Source: Comamonas fluminis
GTDB taxonomy: Bacteria; Pseudomonadota; Gammaproteobacteria; Burkholderiales; Burkholderiaceae_C
Direction: 5' to 3'
DNA: 64,000 nt
Assembly: GCF_019186805.1 (NCBI RefSeq)
Contig: NZ_CP066783.1
Location: forward strand, 1,439,501 to 1,503,500
Below the pieces are notes generated by a model. That model was not told the DNA's origin and searched no databases. It was given only the letters and a program-made list of their open reading frames with translations. Of the stretch, positions 1-8,674 are shown piece after piece. A program made the position numbers and the translations under genes. Positions within the stretch are counted from its first letter, which is position 1, and each line of letters opens with the position of its first letter.

Positions 1-1290
1 GCTGCAATCATGAATGACACGATTGCTTCGTTCAACAAGCCAGGGGGTCTGGGTGATATCAGCAAGGTGCATGCCGTTGGCTTGGGTTCTGGCATTGATC
101 TGAATACGCTCAAGTTCTTTGACAACAGCGATCTGGTCACGTCGAATCACTCTATAACCATTGGAGGAACCACTGTCACTGGTAATGGAGGAGATGTCAC
201 GATGGTGGCAAATGCTACGGATCTGACTGCTGCTTTGAAGGGCGTTAGCACTGACATCAAGCAAGACCCTGTGGGTAGTGACGTGGTCAAGGGCGGCAAT
301 GGGGACGATATCTTGTTCGGCGATACGTTGAATACGGATGCGCTCCAGTGGTCTGGCAGAGCAGCCTATCCCGCAGGTTCGGGGCTGGCTGCGCTCAAGG
401 CGTATCTGAAGTCGGAAGTCACTGCCGGTGTCGATCCTACGGATGAGCAGATTTATGCTTATCTGCGTGAGAACCATGCCCAGTTCAATGTCTCTGGAGA
501 CCTGCGTGGTGGCCATGACATTCTGGATGGCGGCGCAGGCAACGACATCCTGTACGGTCAAGGTGGACGCGATACCTTGCGTGGTGGCGCGGGTGACGAC
601 ATCCTGTACGGCGGTACCGGTGCTGACACTTTTGTATGGAAGCAGGGTGACACTGGTAACGACAGCATCAAGGACTTCAGCATTGCCGCAGGCGACAAGA
701 TTGACCTGAGTGGTTTGCCAAGTAACTTCACGTACAGCATGGTGGACAACGCCGACGGTGATGCCTTCCTGGTGCTGAAGGATCAAGCGGGTGTGTCTTT
801 TGCTTCTATCACGGTAGACGGAGTAAGTACGGCGGATCTGAATGCGAGTGGTTTGTTGCTAGCTCCAGCTGCTGCTCCTGCTGCCACGTTTGCCATGGCC
901 AGAGCCTTCCATTTGGATTCCTCAGAGGATGGGCTTGATGCAGCGACGCCGCAAAGTGGTGACCAGGTGAATCTTGTGTCTGCAACACAGGCTGCTGAAG
1001 TCAATGCCTTCCAGACTCCATCGTTGCTGTCGCTGGCAGCTCTGGATGGACTGGATTCAAGCGAGGACGATGGCGTCGAGCTGCCCGCTTTGGAGGACGT
1101 TCTGAGCACAGGTTCTTCGGCGGCTGAGTCGCTGAATCTTGGATCCGTGACCGACGACTCGGACGCTGAAGCGGTATCGGCGATGCCTAATGCCGCTGCA
1201 TTCAGCTTTGAAGCTGAGTCGCTGACCTATTTGCCGTCGACTGTGGCTTCACAGGACGACGAGCAACTGTATTCGAGCGTGCACATCTGA
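1..1290 (+). CDS. RTX/LapA-type adhesin, C-terminal part (5' end outside window)
   Basis: The frame is open to the left edge, so this is the 3' end of a larger gene; the ATG at 10 is probably internal. Glycine/aspartate-rich RTX nonapeptides (GGNGDDILF, GGAGNDILYG, GGAGDDILYG) lie around residues 95-205. They are followed by a GADTF...DLSGL block typical of type I secretion C-terminal targeting domains (about residues 205-285). Family knowledge: such proteins are huge Ca2+-binding surface adhesins exported by a LapBCE-type system, which is encoded immediately downstream. Oddly, about 140 acidic residues follow the usual secretion block, with a repeated LDSSED motif. Substrate specificity cannot be told from this end. 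Confidence 0.85.
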   Translation, partial: AAIMNDTIASFNKPGGLGDISKVHAVGLGSGIDLNTLKFFDNSDLVTSNHSITIGGTTVTGNGGDVTMVANATDLTAALKGVSTDIKQDPVGSDVVKGGNGDDILFGDTLNTDALQWSGRAAYPAGSGLAALKAYLKSEVTAGVDPTDEQIYAYLRENHAQFNVSGDLRGGHDILDGGAGNDILYGQGGRDTLRGGAGDDILYGGTGADTFVWKQGDTGNDSIKDFSIAAGDKIDLSGLPSNFTYSMVDNADGDAFLVLKDQAGVSFASITVDGVSTADLNASGLLLAPAAAPAATFAMARAFHLDSSEDGLDAATPQSGDQVNLVSATQAAEVNAFQTPSLLSLAALDGLDSSEDDGVELPALEDVLSTGSSAAESLNLGSVTDDSDAEAVSAMPNAAAFSFEAESLTYLPSTVASQDDEQLYSSVHI

Positions 1291-1298
1291 AGCTAAGT

Positions 1299-1328
1299 CA
1301 GTCCCCCGGCAATAGGCCGGGGTGACTG
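1299..1328 (+). terminator. GC-rich hairpin after adhesin gene
   Basis: Inverted repeat CAGTC-CCCCGGC-aatag-GCCGGGG-tGACTG directly after the adhesin stop and before the TolC-like gene. There is no clear T-tract, so it may be a weak terminator or an mRNA 3'-stabilising hairpin that lowers expression of the secretion genes relative to the adhesin. Confidence 0.5.
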
Positions 1329-1358
1329 GCTGTTGGCCGCTCCATTCTGAAGTTTTCT

Positions 1359-2723
1359 ATGTCTACGCATTTATTGGGAAAGTTCCGCGTCCGCCCTGTT
1401 ATGGCCGCGGGAGCTTGGTGCTGCCTGCTGGCGGCTCAAAGCATGGCTGCGCAAACGCTTGATGCAGGACCGGCTTCGGCCATGGATATGGGGGCGGCCG
1501 TAAAAGCTGCTGTGTCCTGGCATCCGTCGGTGCGTACTGCGCAAGGTCAGTTGCTGCAAGCTGATCAGGGTATCGCTGTGGCCAAGGCGGGTTACATGCC
1601 GCAGGTGAAGGCAGGTATCGGTAGTGAATTGCGCAACCGTGTGATTACGCCGTATGACACGCGCCGTGTGCATGACGCAAGTGTTTCGGTGTCGCAAATG
1701 CTCTATGACTTTGGTAAGGTGGACAGTGCCGTCCAGCAGGCCGAAGCGTCTATTTCTACAGCCCAGGCGCAGGTGCAGCTATCGACAGAAGAAGTTGCAC
1801 GCGAGGCTGCTTTGGCCTGGGTTGAGGTTAGGCGCCAGCAAGAACTGGCGACTGTGGCACAGGCTCAGGTGTCAGGAGTGAAGGCGTTGGCCGATTTGGC
1901 GCTGGAGCGTCAGATCAAGGGGGCAAGTGCCAAGTCAGATGCATTGCAGGCACAGTCGCGGGTGGAGTCTGCCCGTGCTTCCGCGATTAATTACGAAGCC
2001 CAGGCTCAACGCTGGCGAGTTCGGTTGATGTATTTGACCGGGGTGAAAAAGCTCCCGGCGATTGCTGGTCAACTGCCTGCTGCTTTGCCGCAGGCCTGTG
2101 CTTCGGCCAATGGGTCTGATGCATTGCAGCCTGCCAGCGTGCTCAAGGCCATGGGGCAGCGTGATCTGGCTAAGGCTGACCTCAAGGCGGCTGATGCACA
2201 ACTCATGCCGACATTGTCTGTGGATGGATCCGTTGGTCGAGCTTTGGGAAGTTCGCGTCCTGCGGGCTATGCGGCAGTGGATACCAAGGTCATGTTCAAC
2301 TTTAGTGCACCGCTGTATGAAGGCGGGCGCAACCAGGCGCGCCAGCGCGCAGCAGTACATGCGCTGGAGGCTGCCGATGCAGCCGTGGCTTTTGCTCAGT
2401 TTGAGGCCCAGCAATCTCTGCAGGATGCGTTGGCTCAGACAGTAGGTCATCAGCAGCGCGCTCCGGTGATTGATGAGCGCATCGCCAGCATTAAAACCAC
2501 GCGCGATCTGTACCGGGAGCAGTATCTGCAGCTGGGTACACGTTCGCTGCTGGATCTGCTCAATGCTGAGCAGGAATACCATAGCGCCAGTTTTGACCGC
2601 GTGGAAAGCACCTACGAAGTCCAGCGTCTGGCTGTGGAATGCCTGTACCAAAGCGGGCGCATGGGCCAGGTGTTTGACTTGCCTGCGCCTGTAGTCGCTC
2701 ATACAGGAAGAGTGGTTCCATGA
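1359..2723 (+). CDS. TolC-family outer membrane channel of type I secretion (LapE-like)
   Basis: 454 residues with an N-terminal signal peptide (hydrophobic stretch about residues 14-31, Ala-rich cleavage region). Two homologous alpha-helical repeats follow, of the outer-membrane efflux protein family (for example AVKAAVSWHPSVR near the start and SLLDLLNAEQEYHSA near the end). Length fits TolC/LapE/AggA proteins. It should form the trimeric outer-membrane duct for the adhesin encoded upstream. Its stop codon overlaps the next start by 4 bp (ATGA), so it is translationally coupled to the ABC exporter. The ribosome-binding site before the ATG is weak. Confidence 0.88.
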   Translation: MSTHLLGKFRVRPVMAAGAWCCLLAAQSMAAQTLDAGPASAMDMGAAVKAAVSWHPSVRTAQGQLLQADQGIAVAKAGYMPQVKAGIGSELRNRVITPYDTRRVHDASVSVSQMLYDFGKVDSAVQQAEASISTAQAQVQLSTEEVAREAALAWVEVRRQQELATVAQAQVSGVKALADLALERQIKGASAKSDALQAQSRVESARASAINYEAQAQRWRVRLMYLTGVKKLPAIAGQLPAALPQACASANGSDALQPASVLKAMGQRDLAKADLKAADAQLMPTLSVDGSVGRALGSSRPAGYAAVDTKVMFNFSAPLYEGGRNQARQRAAVHALEAADAAVAFAQFEAQQSLQDALAQTVGHQQRAPVIDERIASIKTTRDLYREQYLQLGTRSLLDLLNAEQEYHSASFDRVESTYEVQRLAVECLYQSGRMGQVFDLPAPVVAHTGRVVP

Positions 2724-5068
2724 GTGCAGCGGATGTAAAAACTGCGCCAGCGCAGAACGGTGAAATGTCAGGCCTGTCCGCTCAGCAACTGGCCGAAGCC
2801 CAGCGCCTGGCGAAGGAAAAGGCTCAGGAGCAGGCAAAGCAGCGCGCTGCAGAGCAGGCTCGGGCCGCAACTTTGGCACGAGCACGCATGCACGTGCTAG
2901 ATGGCTGGCTGGATGCAGTGCTGGCAGTGGCCGCCCATTATCAAATCGATACCTCGCGCGAACGACTGCGGGTATCGGCTGTCTGGCAAAACTGGGCACA
3001 GGCTGCAACAGCAGGCCAGCAAGAATTGCTGGAGACGGTGCGCCAGATGGCGCAGCAAGCTGGCCTGGCAATGCATGAAGTGGCGCCCAAACTTGAAGAG
3101 CTCAGCGCCTGGCGTTTGCCAGCGGTGCTGCAGCTGCGTGATGGTCAGGTTGCGGTGGTAACTGCCATGACCAGCAACGGTTTGCGCCTGTTGCTCAGCG
3201 GCGACGAGGGAAGTGAGTGTGTGCGCAGTGTGGCTGAGCTGCAGCCCGAGCTGGAGACCATGGCGGTGTTGCGCCCGCTGCAGTCCGCACCTGATTCGCG
3301 TGTGGATGATTACATCCAGCCGGTCAAACCGCACTGGCTGCGTTCCATTGTGTTTGCCGATGTCCGACCCTATTTCCACATCTTGCTGGCTTCTCTGGTC
3401 ACCAATTTGATGGCTTTGGGCGGCATTCTCTTTTCCATGCAGATCTATGACCGCGTAGTGCCGGCGCAGTCCACACCTACGCTGTATGTGCTGTTTGGCG
3501 GCGTGCTGCTGTCCATCGTTTTTGCATGGGCCATGCGCAGTGCGCGTATGCACATTACGGACCTGCTGGGAAAGCGAGCGGATCTGCGCATTTCTGACCG
3601 GGTATTCGGTCACGCGCTGCGGGTGCGCAATAGCGCACGACCCCGCGCTACAGGAACGTTTGTGTCGCAGATTCGTGAGCTGGAGCCTGTGCGCGAGATG
3701 CTGACCTCCACGACAGTGGCGGCAATTGCTGATCTGCCGTTCTTCGTGCTGTTCTGTCTCATCTTCTGGGGCATTGCAGGCTCACTGGTGTGGGTGCCTC
3801 TGGCGGCTTTCGTGCTGCTGCTGCTGCCCAGTCTGCTGGCGCAAAAACGCCTGCGTACACTGGCGCAAGCCAGCATGCGTGAAGCTGCCCTGCGCAATGC
3901 CATGCTGGTGGAAACTGTGCAGGGCATTGAAGATATCAAGCTGCTGCAGGCTGAGCCGCGCTTTCAAAATCAGTGGAATCATTACAACGCCGTCAATGCG
4001 GAATCGGGCCTCAAGCTGCGAGCCTTGCTCAATAGCCTGAACAACTGGATGCAGACCGTGCAGGGCAGTGCTTTTGCATTTGTGGTGTTTTTTGGCGCCC
4101 CCATGGTCATGTCTGGTGAGATGAGCACGGGTGTGCTGGTGGCGGGGTCGATCCTGTCCAGCCGCATGCTGGCACCGCTGTCCAGCATTACCGGCGTACT
4201 CAACCGCTGGCAGCAGGCCAAGATGTCAGCCGAAGGGCTGGATCAGCTCATGAAGCTGCCCGTGGACAACCCCGCGGATGGCAGTCGCATCCATCGACCG
4301 TTGATTGAGGGGCGCTATGACATGGCACAGGCGGTGTTCAGCTACGACAGTCAGAGCCCCGCTCTGACGGTCAAGCAACTGCACATTGAGCCAGGTGAGC
4401 GCATTGCCATTCTTGGGCGCAACGGGGCGGGCAAGTCCACCTTGCTGCAGGCGCTGTCGGGCTTGCAGGAGCCCATGGCAGGCAAGGTGCTGCTTGATGA
4501 TGTCACGCTGACCCATATCGACCCGGCAGACGTGCGCCGTGATGTGGCCTTGCTGACGCAAAATGCGCGCCTTTTCTATGGGACTCTGCGCGAGAACCTG
4601 TTGCTGGGTGCGCCTCATGCCAGCGATGCTGAGATCATGAAGGTTCTGCAATCTACCGGCGCCTGGGCCTTTGTGCGCAAGCTGCCTACAGGGCTGGATC
4701 ATCAGGTCATGGAAGGCGGCCAGGGGCTTTCTGGTGGGCAGCGCCAGAGCCTGCTGCTGTCGCGTTTGCTACTGCGTAATCCGCGCGTGCTGCTGCTGGA
4801 TGAGCCCACCGCATCACTGGATGAGGTGGCTGAGCGCGAAGTGATTGATGTACTGTGCAATATGGCCGCAGGTCGTACCTTGGTGGTGGCAACCCATCGC
4901 ACAGCACTGCTGCAGGCGGTGGAGAGAATCGTGGTGGTGGACAACGGTAGCGTAGTGCTGGATGGCCAGCGTGATGCGGTATTGCAGCGTTTGCGTGAGG
5001 GGGGAAAGGCTCCCGCATCCGCCAAAGCTGATGCTGCAGGAGTGCTGGCTATGGGAGCAAACGCATGA
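2720..5068 (+). CDS. Type I secretion ABC transporter, permease-ATPase (LapB-like)
   Basis: 782 residues. An Ala/Gln/Glu-rich, probably coiled segment (about 25-60) precedes a C39-peptidase-like region (about 75-185) without an obvious catalytic Cys at its start. A six-helix ABC membrane domain (about 215-500) and an ATPase domain follow, with Walker A GRNGAGKST, signature LSGGQ and Walker B LLLDEP. A degenerate C39-like N-domain is typical of RTX-adhesin exporters, which recognise but do not cleave substrate. Overlaps the upstream TolC-like and the downstream HlyD-like gene by 4 bp each, indicating one operon. Confidence 0.92.
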   Translation: MSAADVKTAPAQNGEMSGLSAQQLAEAQRLAKEKAQEQAKQRAAEQARAATLARARMHVLDGWLDAVLAVAAHYQIDTSRERLRVSAVWQNWAQAATAGQQELLETVRQMAQQAGLAMHEVAPKLEELSAWRLPAVLQLRDGQVAVVTAMTSNGLRLLLSGDEGSECVRSVAELQPELETMAVLRPLQSAPDSRVDDYIQPVKPHWLRSIVFADVRPYFHILLASLVTNLMALGGILFSMQIYDRVVPAQSTPTLYVLFGGVLLSIVFAWAMRSARMHITDLLGKRADLRISDRVFGHALRVRNSARPRATGTFVSQIRELEPVREMLTSTTVAAIADLPFFVLFCLIFWGIAGSLVWVPLAAFVLLLLPSLLAQKRLRTLAQASMREAALRNAMLVETVQGIEDIKLLQAEPRFQNQWNHYNAVNAESGLKLRALLNSLNNWMQTVQGSAFAFVVFFGAPMVMSGEMSTGVLVAGSILSSRMLAPLSSITGVLNRWQQAKMSAEGLDQLMKLPVDNPADGSRIHRPLIEGRYDMAQAVFSYDSQSPALTVKQLHIEPGERIAILGRNGAGKSTLLQALSGLQEPMAGKVLLDDVTLTHIDPADVRRDVALLTQNARLFYGTLRENLLLGAPHASDAEIMKVLQSTGAWAFVRKLPTGLDHQVMEGGQGLSGGQRQSLLLSRLLLRNPRVLLLDEPTASLDEVAEREVIDVLCNMAAGRTLVVATHRTALLQAVERIVVVDNGSVVLDGQRDAVLQRLREGGKAPASAKADAAGVLAMGANA

Positions 5069-6327
5069 AGCAGGTTCAATTCCCCGGCGCCCAAGGTGCA
5101 GGTGCTGCAGTGACTCAACCTGCAGCTTCTTCTGCAGGTCGGACGGCGAAGGTAGCGGCTCTGCCGTCTATTAACGATACGGATGAAGTCAAGGCCAGTC
5201 ACTCTGGCCGTGTGGTCTGGATCATTGCAGGCTTTGTACTTGCATTTCTGGCCTGGGCCATGGTCTTTGAGATTGATGAGGTCTCCAGTGGCACGGGTCA
5301 GGTGATCCCCACTTCGCGTGAACAGCGCATTCAATCGCTGGAAGGCGGCATTCTGGCCGAGCTGCGAGTGCGTGAAGGACAGGTGGTCGAAAAGGGCGAA
5401 GTACTGGCACAGCTTGACCCCACAAGAGGGGAGTCCAATGTGGAGGAAACGGCTGCGCGCTATCGTGCTGCGCTTGCAGCCAGCGCACGTTTGCGGGCAG
5501 AGGTGTCTGGCCAGGATGCGCCGAGCTTTCCGGCCGAGCTGCATAGCTATGACCAGTTGATTGGCTCTGAGACGGCGCTGCTTCGCTCGCGGCGTTCAGG
5601 CTTGAATGAGACCGTATCGGGTCTGAATCAGGCTGCAGCGCTGGTGCGCAAGGAAATTGATATCACACGATCGCTGCTGTCCAGCGGTGCCGCCAGCAAT
5701 GTGGAGCTGATTCGCCTGGAGCGCCAGAAGGCTGATCTGGAACTGAAAATTTCCGAGGCCCGCTCCAGCTACATGGTCAAGGCCCGCGAGGAACTGGCCA
5801 AGGCGGATGCCGAAGTGAAGTCGCTGCAGTCGGTGGTGCGTGGCCGCGCCGATGCATTGCAGCGCACAACCTTGCATGCGCCGGTGCGTTCCATTGTCAA
5901 GGCGCTGGAAGTGACCACCATCGGCGGCGTGATTCCTCCCAACGGAAACATCATGACGCTGGTGCCCATGGACGATCAACTGCTGGTAGAGGCCCGTATC
6001 TCGCCGCGTGATATCGCATTCATCCACCCGGGGCAGGAAGCCTTGGTCAAGGTTACTGCGTATGACTATTCCATCTACGGCGGTCTGAAGGGTACGGTTT
6101 CGACGATTGCGCCAGACACGATGCGTGACGAAGTCAAGCCAGAGATCGTGTACTACCGCGTGTTTGTGCGAACCAGTGCCGATGCACTGACCAATAGTGC
6201 AGGCAAGCGATTCCCAATTGTGCCCGGCATGGTGACCACGGCGGACATCCGCACGGGGCACAAAACCGTCTGGGACTATCTGACGAAGCCGCTGAACAAA
6301 GCTCGTGAGGCCCTGCGTGAGCGCTGA
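5065..6327 (+). CDS. HlyD-family membrane-fusion protein of type I secretion (LapC-like)
   Basis: 420 residues. One inner-membrane helix near residues 50-70 (VVWIIAGFVLAFLAWAMVF) is followed by a periplasmic lipoyl half-motif (GGILAELRVREGQVV), a long coiled-coil region (about 130-255) and a beta-barrel end. The family bridges the ABC exporter and the TolC channel. The start overlaps the ABC gene stop by 4 bp. Completes the adhesin secretion operon. Confidence 0.92.
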   Translation: MKQVQFPGAQGAGAAVTQPAASSAGRTAKVAALPSINDTDEVKASHSGRVVWIIAGFVLAFLAWAMVFEIDEVSSGTGQVIPTSREQRIQSLEGGILAELRVREGQVVEKGEVLAQLDPTRGESNVEETAARYRAALAASARLRAEVSGQDAPSFPAELHSYDQLIGSETALLRSRRSGLNETVSGLNQAAALVRKEIDITRSLLSSGAASNVELIRLERQKADLELKISEARSSYMVKAREELAKADAEVKSLQSVVRGRADALQRTTLHAPVRSIVKALEVTTIGGVIPPNGNIMTLVPMDDQLLVEARISPRDIAFIHPGQEALVKVTAYDYSIYGGLKGTVSTIAPDTMRDEVKPEIVYYRVFVRTSADALTNSAGKRFPIVPGMVTTADIRTGHKTVWDYLTKPLNKAREALRER

Positions 6328-6389
6328 TTCAGTTTTAGCTCAGCCCGTGCCTTCGTCACTAATACATGCCATCTGATAAGGAAGACATC

Positions 6390-6848
6390 ATGACTACTGC
6401 TCTAAAAAATCTGCGCCTGGCTGCTCTGACAGTCTTTACCGGCGCTGTGATGGCTGCAGCCACTTCGGTGGCTGCGCATACCAATCCCGTTGACGAAATC
6501 TCCAACCCCAAGAAGCTGGACTACCAGGATGTGGAGGCCCGTCGCCCGGATTTTGCCGAACCCTTTTTGCGTGACGGCGTGATCGACCAGCCTCAGCGAC
6601 TGCAGCAATTGCGAAATGGCGCGCCGGTGGATCAAGCCGTGGCCCTGCTGGGGCAGCCGCTCAAAAAAGGAGCAGGCAAGGGCGGCAGCGAGTGGGACTA
6701 CAACCTCAAGTTCAAGATGCCTGACTCGGAAAACTACATGGTTTGCCAGTACAAGCTGGTGGTTGATGAGGCCAAAAAACAGATTGAAGATGCAGTGTGG
6801 CGCCGCAAGCAATGCATGGATATTGTGAACGGCACGGTCAAAAAATAA
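6390..6848 (+). CDS. Secreted BamE/SmpA-like protein linked to adhesin secretion
   Basis: 152 residues. I chose the ATG at 6390 over 6366 because an AAGGAAG ribosome-binding site lies just before it and a clean signal peptide follows (LRLAALTVFTGAVMAAATSVAAH). The mature part (RNGAPVDQAVALLGQPLKKG ... WDYNLKF ... CQYKLVVD) resembles the SmpA/OmlA/BamE fold, which binds in the periplasm or at the outer membrane. Genes of this kind often end RTX-adhesin secretion operons in Comamonadaceae. No lipobox cysteine is evident. Its role is inferred only. Confidence 0.65.
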   Translation: MTTALKNLRLAALTVFTGAVMAAATSVAAHTNPVDEISNPKKLDYQDVEARRPDFAEPFLRDGVIDQPQRLQQLRNGAPVDQAVALLGQPLKKGAGKGGSEWDYNLKFKMPDSENYMVCQYKLVVDEAKKQIEDAVWRRKQCMDIVNGTVKK

Positions 6849-6900
6849 GACCGCATGTCGTAGCGGTGAAATTCAGGCCCGGTCTGCCTTGTGGCCCGGG

Positions 6901-6935
6901 CTTGGCCGCCTCATTGGGCCGCTTTAGCGGCCAAG
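6901..6935 (+). terminator. Stem-loop after adhesin secretion operon
   Basis: CTTGGCCGC at 6901-6909 pairs perfectly with GCGGCCAAG at 6927-6935; an alternative inner stem GGCCGC-TTTA-GCGGCC is also possible. Only a modest T-rich run follows. Confidence 0.55.
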
Positions 6936-7060
6936 CTCATTTCCTTTAGCCAGATTTTTACGAGTTCTGGCTTTTTCTTTTTCTGAATCAAAATCGAATA
7001 TTCCCATTGTCTGTATTGCGCTTGATGCTCTCTATATGAGAGCGTTTTTCACTAATTTAC

Positions 7061-7078
7061 TTAGTCTTGATGGACGAT
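7061..7078. promoter_or_regulatory. Dyad operator candidate (site 1)
   Basis: TTAGTC-TTGATG-GACGAT, 67 bp upstream of the first SDR start. The right half is identical to the consensus GACGAT and the left half is identical to the tesB site. Confidence 0.55.
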
Positions 7079-7144
7079 GGGCTGAATTGCATTTTTTCTT
7101 ACGCTGTCTCTACGTTTTGATTGCATATCAACAAGGAGACAAAA

Positions 7145-7876
7145 ATGCGTTTAGCAGGAAAAGTGGCTGTGGTCACCGGTGCAGGTCAGGGCATGGGGCG
7201 TGCCATTGCCCAGCGTTTCGCTGATGAAGGCGCCACCGTGGTTGCCTTGGATCTGAATGAAGAATCTGCCAAGCAAACGCTGGAAGGCAAGGGCGGCAAG
7301 CACATTGCACGCTCCGTCAATGTGGCTGACAGCGCCGCAGTCAATCAACTGTTCGCCGATATCAAGAAAGACCTGGGCGCGGTGGATGTTCTGGTGAACA
7401 ACGCTGGTACTGGCGGTGTGGACCAGTTCGCTGACATTACCGACGAAGCCTGGGCACGCGTGATTGGCGTGAACCTGAACGGCGCTTTCTACTGCGCACG
7501 TGCTGCCGTCAAGCAGATGCAGGAAGGCAAGGGCGGCACCATCGTCAATATCTCCAGCACCTCGGCTGTGAGCGGTGACGGCCCTGCGCACTACTGCGCT
7601 TCCAAGGCCGCCATGATGGGCCTGACCCGTGGCATGGCCAAGGAACTGGCACCCAAGAAGATCCGCGTGAACACGCTGGTTCCTGGCCCCACCAACACTC
7701 CCATGATGCAGGGCATTCCCAAGGAATGGGCTGACGCCATCATCGCCGGCGTGCCCATGGGCCGCATGGCTGAACCCGATGACATCGCCAAGGTGGCAGT
7801 GTTCCTGGCCAGCGATGACAGTGCTTTTGTGACGGGTCAGAACGTGGCAGTCAACGGCGGCAGCGCCTTCCTGTAA
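7145..7876 (+). CDS. SDR oxidoreductase, candidate C-12 hydroxysteroid dehydrogenase/reductase (steA or steB)
   Basis: 243 residues; start at 7145 is set by an AAGGAGAC ribosome-binding site, 8 codons inside the longest frame. Classical short-chain dehydrogenase: cofactor motif TGAGQGMG, NNAG motif, catalytic Ser (NISSTSA), Tyr and Lys (HYCASK). Known: in C. testosteroni TA441 two SDR genes upstream of tesB, steA and steB, oxidise and re-reduce the C-12 hydroxyl of cholate intermediates, inverting alpha to beta. This gene and the next occupy that place; I cannot tell which is which. The next gene starts 12 bp downstream, so they form one operon with the SnoaL and OYE genes. Confidence 0.75.
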   Translation: MRLAGKVAVVTGAGQGMGRAIAQRFADEGATVVALDLNEESAKQTLEGKGGKHIARSVNVADSAAVNQLFADIKKDLGAVDVLVNNAGTGGVDQFADITDEAWARVIGVNLNGAFYCARAAVKQMQEGKGGTIVNISSTSAVSGDGPAHYCASKAAMMGLTRGMAKELAPKKIRVNTLVPGPTNTPMMQGIPKEWADAIIAGVPMGRMAEPDDIAKVAVFLASDDSAFVTGQNVAVNGGSAFL

Positions 7877-7888
7877 GGAGAAAGAAAA

Positions 7889-8656
7889 ATGAGCAAGCGT
7901 CTTGAAGGCAAGGTTGCATTCGTCACTGGTGGTAGCTCTGGCATTGGAGCTTCGACCGCCGAGCGTTTCGCCCAAGAGGGTGCCACCGTGGTGATCTGCG
8001 GTCGTCGCAAGGAGCCTCTGGAAGAAGTCGTAGCCAAGATCAAGGCTGCCGGTGGCAAGGCCGAAGCCGTGGTGGCGGATGTGGGCGTTGAGTCGCAGAT
8101 CGTTGGTGCGCTGGAGCAGACGGCCAAGACCCACGGCAAGCTGGACATTCTGGTGAACAACGCCATGGCCTACACCTGGGGCGGCATTGAAGCCATGTCC
8201 ACAGAAGACTGGCAAGCCAATTTCGGCACTTCCGTGGATGGCACTTTCTGGGGCACTCGCACGGCTCTGAAGCTGATGAAGAACGGCGGCGGCTCCATCG
8301 TCAACCTGAGCTCCATCTGCGGCACGCTGGGCACGCCCTATATGTCGGGTTATTCGGCTGCCAAGGCCGCGGTGATCAATTTCTCGCGCGCTGCAGCCGC
8401 TGAAGGTGCTGCTGCGGGTGTTCGCGTGAACGTGATCATCCCCGCCGTGATCGAGACGCCTGCCACTGCAGGCATGCTGGCCGATGAAGCATCGCGTCAG
8501 ACCACCGAAAAGCTGATCCCCATGGGCCGCGTCGGTCGTTCGGACGAAGTGGCCAATGCCATTCTGTTCCTGGCCAGCGATGAATCCAGCTATGTGACTG
8601 GTGCTTCGCTGCCCGTCGATGGTGGCCGCGCCGCCGTGCTGGTTACCGCACTGTAA
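7889..8656 (+). CDS. SDR oxidoreductase, candidate C-12 hydroxysteroid dehydrogenase/reductase (steA or steB)
   Basis: 255 residues, with an AAGGAGAAAG ribosome-binding site. SDR hallmarks: TGGSSGIG nucleotide motif, NNAMA in place of NNAG, catalytic Ser in NLSSICG, Tyr-x3-Lys in GYSAAK, and a C-terminal SYVTGASLPVDGG. Partner of the preceding SDR and by position the second of the steA/steB pair that swaps the configuration of the C-12 hydroxyl during cholate breakdown. The two are diverged paralogues rather than recent duplicates. Specific direction (oxidation or reduction) cannot be deduced from sequence. Confidence 0.75.
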   Translation: MSKRLEGKVAFVTGGSSGIGASTAERFAQEGATVVICGRRKEPLEEVVAKIKAAGGKAEAVVADVGVESQIVGALEQTAKTHGKLDILVNNAMAYTWGGIEAMSTEDWQANFGTSVDGTFWGTRTALKLMKNGGGSIVNLSSICGTLGTPYMSGYSAAKAAVINFSRAAAAEGAAAGVRVNVIIPAVIETPATAGMLADEASRQTTEKLIPMGRVGRSDEVANAILFLASDESSYVTGASLPVDGGRAAVLVTAL

Positions 8657-8674
8657 GCAAGAGAGTCTGAAGAG

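Larger units (their letters stand above)
6849..7144. other. Intergenic spacer separating secretion operon and steroid region
   Basis: Contains a strong stem-loop after the BamE-like gene, then AT-rich DNA, then a copy of the ATCGTC-N6-GACGAT-type dyad 67 bp before the first SDR. No convincing small gene is seen; a 62-codon frame at 7036 overlaps the SDR start and is unlikely to be real. This spacer marks the functional boundary between surface adhesion and steroid catabolism. Confidence 0.6.

Noticed and set aside
7036..7224. 62-codon frame in the spacer before the first SDR
   Set aside because: Overlaps the SDR start in another frame, contains the operator-like dyad and has no ribosome-binding site.
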